This document shows positions 58,786 through 64,000 of a DNA stretch of 64,000 bases, in pieces. The stretch is from NCBI GenBank assembly GCA_013397695.1, contig VYZI01000103.1, positions 1,588,197-1,652,196 of the forward strand. Reading direction: 5' to 3'. Below the pieces are notes generated by a model, which had not been told where the DNA came from, did no database searches, and saw only the letters and a program-made list of their open reading frames with translations. The number at the start of each line of letters is the position of its first letter. Position 1 is the stretch's first letter. This DNA comes from Centropus unirufus. Lineage: Eukaryota; Chordata; Aves; Cuculiformes; Centropidae. Position numbers and translations under genes: made by a program.

Positions 58786-61700
58786 TTGAGAAGCACGTTA
58801 CGGATCCATTTACACAAGCCATTTTTTTTTTTTTTTTCAGAACTCATAGCACTAGGCAATCATGGTAGGAAAAAAATAATTGTAAAAAAAGTCTATATGA
58901 CCTTTTATTTAGATTTATGGGATGTAATTCTGTATTTAGTTCTGTGTTTTAGGCCAATAACAACTCTTATCTGGGGTATAAGTTTGCTTAACAACATGTT
59001 CTCCTCTTGCCTGATAAAAAGCATCAAGCTTGGGATGGAAGAGAGCACCAAGTGCTTAAGCAAGGAGATGAAGGTCTGCTGAAACAATGAAGGTACAGCA
59101 GAGACAAAACAGGTTTTGCTGGTACCCATTCAAGGTCTGCTCACAGAATCTCCAAATTCTTGTCAGAAGTATTGCATAACCTTTCTAGGGCTATGTTCGG
59201 GAGTATTGCCATGCACTTCCTTGCCTTAGGGACAAAACTTCAGCACTTAAAAGAGGTAGCGTTATCTCTTTTCTTGGTAATCCATACCATGTGCCATCAG
59301 CAACACCTCTGCTGGACTCTGTAACTCTTCTGGCACCTATATCAAATAACTCCGGTTCTGGCCAAAACACTCCTTAGGCGTGAAGTAGGGAAGACAAGGT
59401 ATTCAGCACAGTTTGATTCTGTAGGAACATTGAGGTCTCTTGTTGCCACAGGTGTAGGCATTTCTGAAGGGTAACATTCATCCCTTACCTTTTGACCCAT
59501 CCTTTGTTGGACAGCTTGTTGGATTTCCTAGGGGATATGCAGCATGTAGGAGGGGCTCTGCTGAGAGATGAGACCCCATCTTCACCTCACAGGATGTTAT
59601 CAGCCTAGCTCATCCTGCTGTTCAATACTTTACCAATCATGATGAATCTGATACTATTGAAGATTTTGCTAATGTCTGAGCGCTTGTTTCCTGTCAGAAC
59701 TTTTAAACTTGGTTTTTACTCTTCCCCCCAAAAATACTATTCCGTCTGACTACTCCATCATGTCCTTATAGCAATGCTGGATTAGGTCACCCATGAAGTG
59801 GTGCAGTTTTGGGGCTCACCCTGGCAAGAAGGGGTGTGATTACTGTGAGGTGCCTTCAAAGCACCTTGTATACTACTGAAGATAAGATATGTCAGACTAT
59901 GCAAAACATGTTGGAAGTCTCATATCTTGTAAAATACTGGTTAAAAAACCCAAGCTAACACCACTGTCTGCTCCCTAAAGACAGTAGGTTTGTTTTAAAC
60001 ACTCCAGAAAGCACATTTTTATGGTAAAATACAGTGCAGGAGTTAATTTGTTCTTCATGTGATATACAAAAGAAGTGCATCGTGGTCTTGGTGATGCTGT
60101 GAATAGAATAAAGACATTTTGTTTGTGGTATCTGCTCAGGAAAACTTCAGGCTTAATGCTGCCGCATACAAACATTGCATTAACAGATACATGAGGAAGA
60201 AGATGGAATAGTATGCAGCATTCCATGATTCCTCTCATAATGTCAAGCTTCTGGGTGTATTTAAAAGTCAGAACTTTAATGATTGTTTAAGAGTTTGGGG
60301 AAAAAAAGTATAGGGGGAAAAAAACCAATAACAAACCCCACAACTGATACCAAATTGAAAGGGGGAGAAGTTGTTAGTGTGTTTGACAAGGAAGGGAAAT
60401 TGTCCTTTTGCTGACCTGTGCGTAGAAAGACGAAAAGCCTGGGGAGCAATAATCCTGAAGGACAGTGGGAAAGGGCATCTCTCTCTCCACCCCCCTCTCT
60501 CTCTTCCTTGAGTCTTCAGATGGGCTAATGCAGCCTAATACCACCTCTTTAGAGGTACCTTACCAGAAATCAGATGATGGTTGCATGTGCCCTGCTAGAT
60601 CTGTATGGGATTTTCTCTATTTGCTGAGTACTGGAGAGGATCACAGTAAGTAGCCCATAATTTTGAGGGAAGTAGCAATGCTGACTTGTGAGAGGATATC
60701 TGCATGTGTTTATTCCAGTCTAGTTGAGAGGTTTCTTTACTTTTTTATTCAAAGTCATAATCCAAGAAAGTGATGATGATTTAGCCAAGCGCACAATATA
60801 AGTTTATAACAGAGAGGGACAGTTTCCAATGGTTGGAGGAGAAGCAAGTGTTCTGTGAAACTGGTCATGAATATCGTTCAGATGGTTTGGAGGAAGAAAT
60901 TAGATGCTACAGTTTCCCACCATGCTGACTTTGAACCTGAGAGCATGATACACAGGAAGCTGAAACAAGGGAAATGTAGCTGTGATAAATGTTTTTCAGC
61001 AATAGTCAGGGAAGAGTTTGGGGTTTTTCTTCAAAGTACAAGTAACTTGGAACGGTAGGAAATCCTAGAGTTCTGTGGCTTTTTGCATATTTGGGGCTGA
61101 AACAAGTATTCCACATCTTGAAAAGAGAAAGTTCAGCCTTCTTTGAGTAGCATTTTTCCTACTTAAAGTGAGGGCGGAATGGTGTTTACCTTTCCCTTGT
61201 GGACTGGACTCTGTTTGTTCCTCTAAATAGGGAAAACTTTCTCTCCCAAAACTGTTGCTCAAAGGAAAGTCAGTGACAAAGAACAGGACTTGCAGCATGT
61301 TAATTCTGTAGTTCTGTTTTTGCCTTCTGCCCCTTTCCGGTTGCCAACCTTACCACAATGGTTATTCCACGATCTTCTGTTGAATTTATGTCTGATTTAC
61401 TTGCAGTTATTGCAAATATAAGTAATTCTTGTTTATCTTGAGATATGAGCTTCATTAAGAACTTAGTGAAATATCTTACGTTTCAAGAGATAGATACATT
61501 ATAGAAAATTAATAGATGCTGAGAAAGGGTTTCATGATCAATTTTACTACCAGTGGAGGAGTAAAATTCTTCAATTCCCTCAGTACAAGGTGTGCAGATG
61601 AGTTGCACAGTGCCAGTTAACTCTTTGTTAAACAGCCAGTGCATTTGTGAACCTGTGTGAACCCTCTGCCCAGGCATTATGAACTATCTTATGGTAGCAG

Positions 61701-62565
61701 TGATAGCTTTTGCAGGCATGGGTGCAACACTGGGAATTGCCAATCTTTACAAAATTATGTTGCTTTGAGTTTCTTATGATATCCCCCCTGACTAGTGAGT
61801 GAGATCTGAAGGAAGCTGCTTAGCTGCCTGACAAATTAGAAATGTTGTCCAAGTTCTCTAGCTTCATCCTGTGTTGTACTTGTATAGGCTTAATTACAGA
61901 TCATGATAGCTTTTGGAATAGAAAGAGTGGCTTGCAGTTGCAAGACTTTACCCTGTAATGATTTCTCCTGAATATACAGCTGTAGTATTATGTTTCTGGC
62001 TTTGGATAATTGTTGCCCGTGGTTTGTGAAGGATGACTTTCAAATACTTACCTCAGCTTTTCCTACTGTATTTTAGCAATCTGAGTGAACATCACTTGAA
62101 AGGTATTCAAATTTTTACAAATTAGTATTATTTCCTTAAGCTCTACTCCTGATCCATTGCTTGGTTTAGAGGGAGAAAAGACTACAACTCAATGATCACT
62201 AAGAATGTGAGATTTTTCTGAATTAAAAACAGTGAAAGTACATGGTTATAACTCCTAACTATTTCTTAGTCCTCTAATAGGAGCTTTTAAGTGCAGCGCC
62301 TTTTTTAAGAACATAATCTAGCCATATGGCTAGAGTTATTTTTGTACATGCAAGTAGGAATCTCGGGTTCTTTAGGCTAAAACTGGGGCTGCTTCTTCCA
62401 AAATTAGAAGGTAGAAGACAGGTCTGGTGAGGAAGAATGGACAACACAACCAGTGCTTGCGAGGCATTGGTAGATAAATGGGCATGAATAAATGACAGCT
62501 GCTTGTGAAAGATTAATTAGTCTGTAATGACTTTCTACTTTAAGTTAACCATTTGCTGCGAGCAC

Positions 62566-62905
62566 AGAATCGTTAAGGTTGGAAAAGACCTCTAAGATCA
62601 ATTGTAACTGTCAGCCCAATGCTGTTGTGCCTGCTAAACCACATCCTGAAGTGCCACATCTACATATTTTTTTGAAATCTCCAAGGATGGCGAGTCCACT
62701 GCTTCCCTGGGCAGCCTCTCCCAATGTTTAACTATTTCAGTGAAGAAGTTTATCTAATCTAAAATTCTCCTGGTGCAACCTGAGGCCATTTCATCTCACT
62801 TGTCATGTGGTTGTGGAGACCAGCTACCCACGCTGCTACAATCTCCTTTTAGGTAGTTGTAGAGGGCAGTGAGGCCTCCTCTTCTCCAGGCTACGCAATC
62901 CTTGA
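62566..62905 (-). mobile_element. CR1 LINE, degenerate 5'-truncated copy
   Basis: The 3' end lies at 62566 (CAGAATCGTTAAGGTTGGAA). Reading rightward are the reverse complements of CR1 3' UTR blocks (AGTGCCACATCTACATATTT, then TGGCGAGTCCACTGCTTCCC) and a short coding remnant around 62830-62900 (CTCTTCTCCAGGCTACGCAA). It is more decayed than the copies in intron 1. Confidence 0.88.
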
Positions 62906-64000
62906 ACTTAGGAGCTGGAGGGTCAGGTGTAAAAGAAGTGAACTTCAAAATAATGCAGCTCTCCAGACCAAGAGAACTGTACCCCAGACTTGGTGATAGC
63001 ATTATGTGTATATATGAAATCATTTAAAAAAAAAAAAGACTACTGTTAAATAGTTGTGTGCAGAGCATAACTTTTTGCCAGACTATATGCAATATAAAAG
63101 ATAAACAGCTTATGATACCAAGGAGACTCTTCTGAGAAAATTTCTCAGAAACATGTGTGCATTTTCTCACTCTGCTCTAATGCAAACTTTTAGAAATCCA
63201 AATCGGTTTGCTTTGGATGAGCTGGCAGTTCTCACATAGCCTGGTGTCTGGCTACTTGTCTGAAATTACCTGAGCTTTCATCTTGATCATTCTTGTTTTC
63301 AACTGCATCAGTGGTATTTCTGTGGAAATTGATATTTGTTCAGAAAAATGGTTATGTGAGGGGAGCCTAAGCAAGTGCAGTAACCACCAACTCAAGGCAC
63401 TCCTCTTAGGGTAGTTCCCAACCTCCCCTTTTAGCTTTCCTGCCCCTTTTTTCTTCCTTTATCAGATTGCCTTTAGAGAGAGCAACACTAACAGAGTTCC
63501 CCAGCATCCTGCAGACTAATTCCTATAGACTCAGACTTGCAATGCTTTGGCATTTATGAAATACACCCACTACAGAACAGGCTATCTCTAAATAAGACCT
63601 AGCTAAAATTCAGATTTTTTTATTTTGGAGATATTTATTCAATTCTAGATGTTTATAGAACTGTCTACTTTATACTGGCATGTCTGAGATTATAGCTGTT
63701 GAAGACTAGAACTAACAAGTTTTGCTATTTTGGACGAAGATCATGCAGGCACATGTGAACACTGTTATTGGTGGCAAAACTGCATTTCTACTATGGGTTG
63801 TTTTATTTGAATTAATGCTGGGAATATTTTACATGTGCATACAAGGTATAGATTTGCCAGACCTGAATATGGTAGCTGAATGTCCTGCTACCATTTTTCT
63901 AATTGTGATCTCGTACTGCTGGAACAGTCTGTCTGTGGACTTGGCTGGCTATGGTGATGCTGAGTCAGAGTTGCCTTCTGTTACTTTTTTCTTTAAAAAA

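Larger units (their letters stand above)
56794..64000 (+). other. HSD17B12: HSD17B12 intron 6 (partial)
   Basis: The donor GTAAGT is at 56794 and no acceptor leading into the expected exon 7 was found before the window ends, so the intron is at least 7.2 kb. It holds poly-T tracts (57111-57130 and 58822-58837), a CTCF-like site near 58160 and two CR1 copies (58693-58785 and 62566-62905). The rest shows no gene. Confidence 0.85.

Noticed and set aside
58817..58870. Strong pyrimidine tract plus CAG that could be the exon 7 acceptor
   Set aside because: The sequence after it (ELIALGNHGRKK) is not the expected HSD17B12 continuation (MT.LVLPGM...) and there is no suitable donor.
60465..60653. 62-codon open frame in intron 6
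   Set aside because: Low-complexity start (Ser/Leu from CT repeats), no homology recognised, and within an intron.

Overview
The window looks like a stretch of bird genome. It carries several copies of the avian CR1 LINE family in both orientations, including 3' ends with the family's short ATTCTRTG-type tail. It also has a very GC-rich, partly unassembled CpG-island promoter and a gene made of small exons split by long introns. Nothing prokaryotic is present: no operon, CRISPR array, rRNA or convincing tRNA was found, and nearly all open frames are chance frames in intron or repeat.

The one protein-coding gene I can support is the 5' half of HSD17B12 (17-beta-hydroxysteroid dehydrogenase 12 / very-long-chain 3-ketoacyl-CoA reductase) on the + strand. 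Six coding exons can be placed with consensus splice sites and matching phases: 3502-3664, 35776-35822, 38692-38767, 51699-51809, 55650-55714 and 56749-56793. Together they make 507 nt, exactly 169 codons, running from the N-terminal membrane anchor through the TGxxxGIG cofactor motif and the NNVG motif to the residues VCK. The exons with the catalytic Ser and the YxxxK motif are not in the window; intron 6 runs off the right edge.

Layout. 1-2480: intergenic, no gene seen. 2480-4300: CpG island and promoter with a full CRE, three CCAAT boxes, a CACGTG E-box and GC boxes, then exon 1, then a GC-rich tandem repeat next to an assembly gap (3895-3989). 3665-35775: 32 kb intron 1, with about seven CR1 copies, a second GC-rich patch cut off by a 774-base gap (15812-16585), and clusters of MEF2-type sites near 22 kb and 29.1 kb. 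35823-38691: intron 2. 38768-51698: 12.9 kb intron 3 with no clear CR1, two neat short hairpins and a 16-bp tandem repeat. 51810-55649: intron 4, ending in an unexpected intragenic CpG island with a TATA box and a palindromic RFX-type X-box just before exon 5. 55715-56748: intron 5. 56794-64000: partial intron 6 with two more CR1 copies.

The most interesting items are regulatory rather than a new protein system: the intragenic CpG island with TATA and X-box before exon 5, the GC-rich patch hidden by the gap at 15.8-16.6 kb, the MEF2 pair at 29.1 kb, an in-frame upstream ATG that could mislead gene predictors, and a possible early poly(A) site in intron 1.
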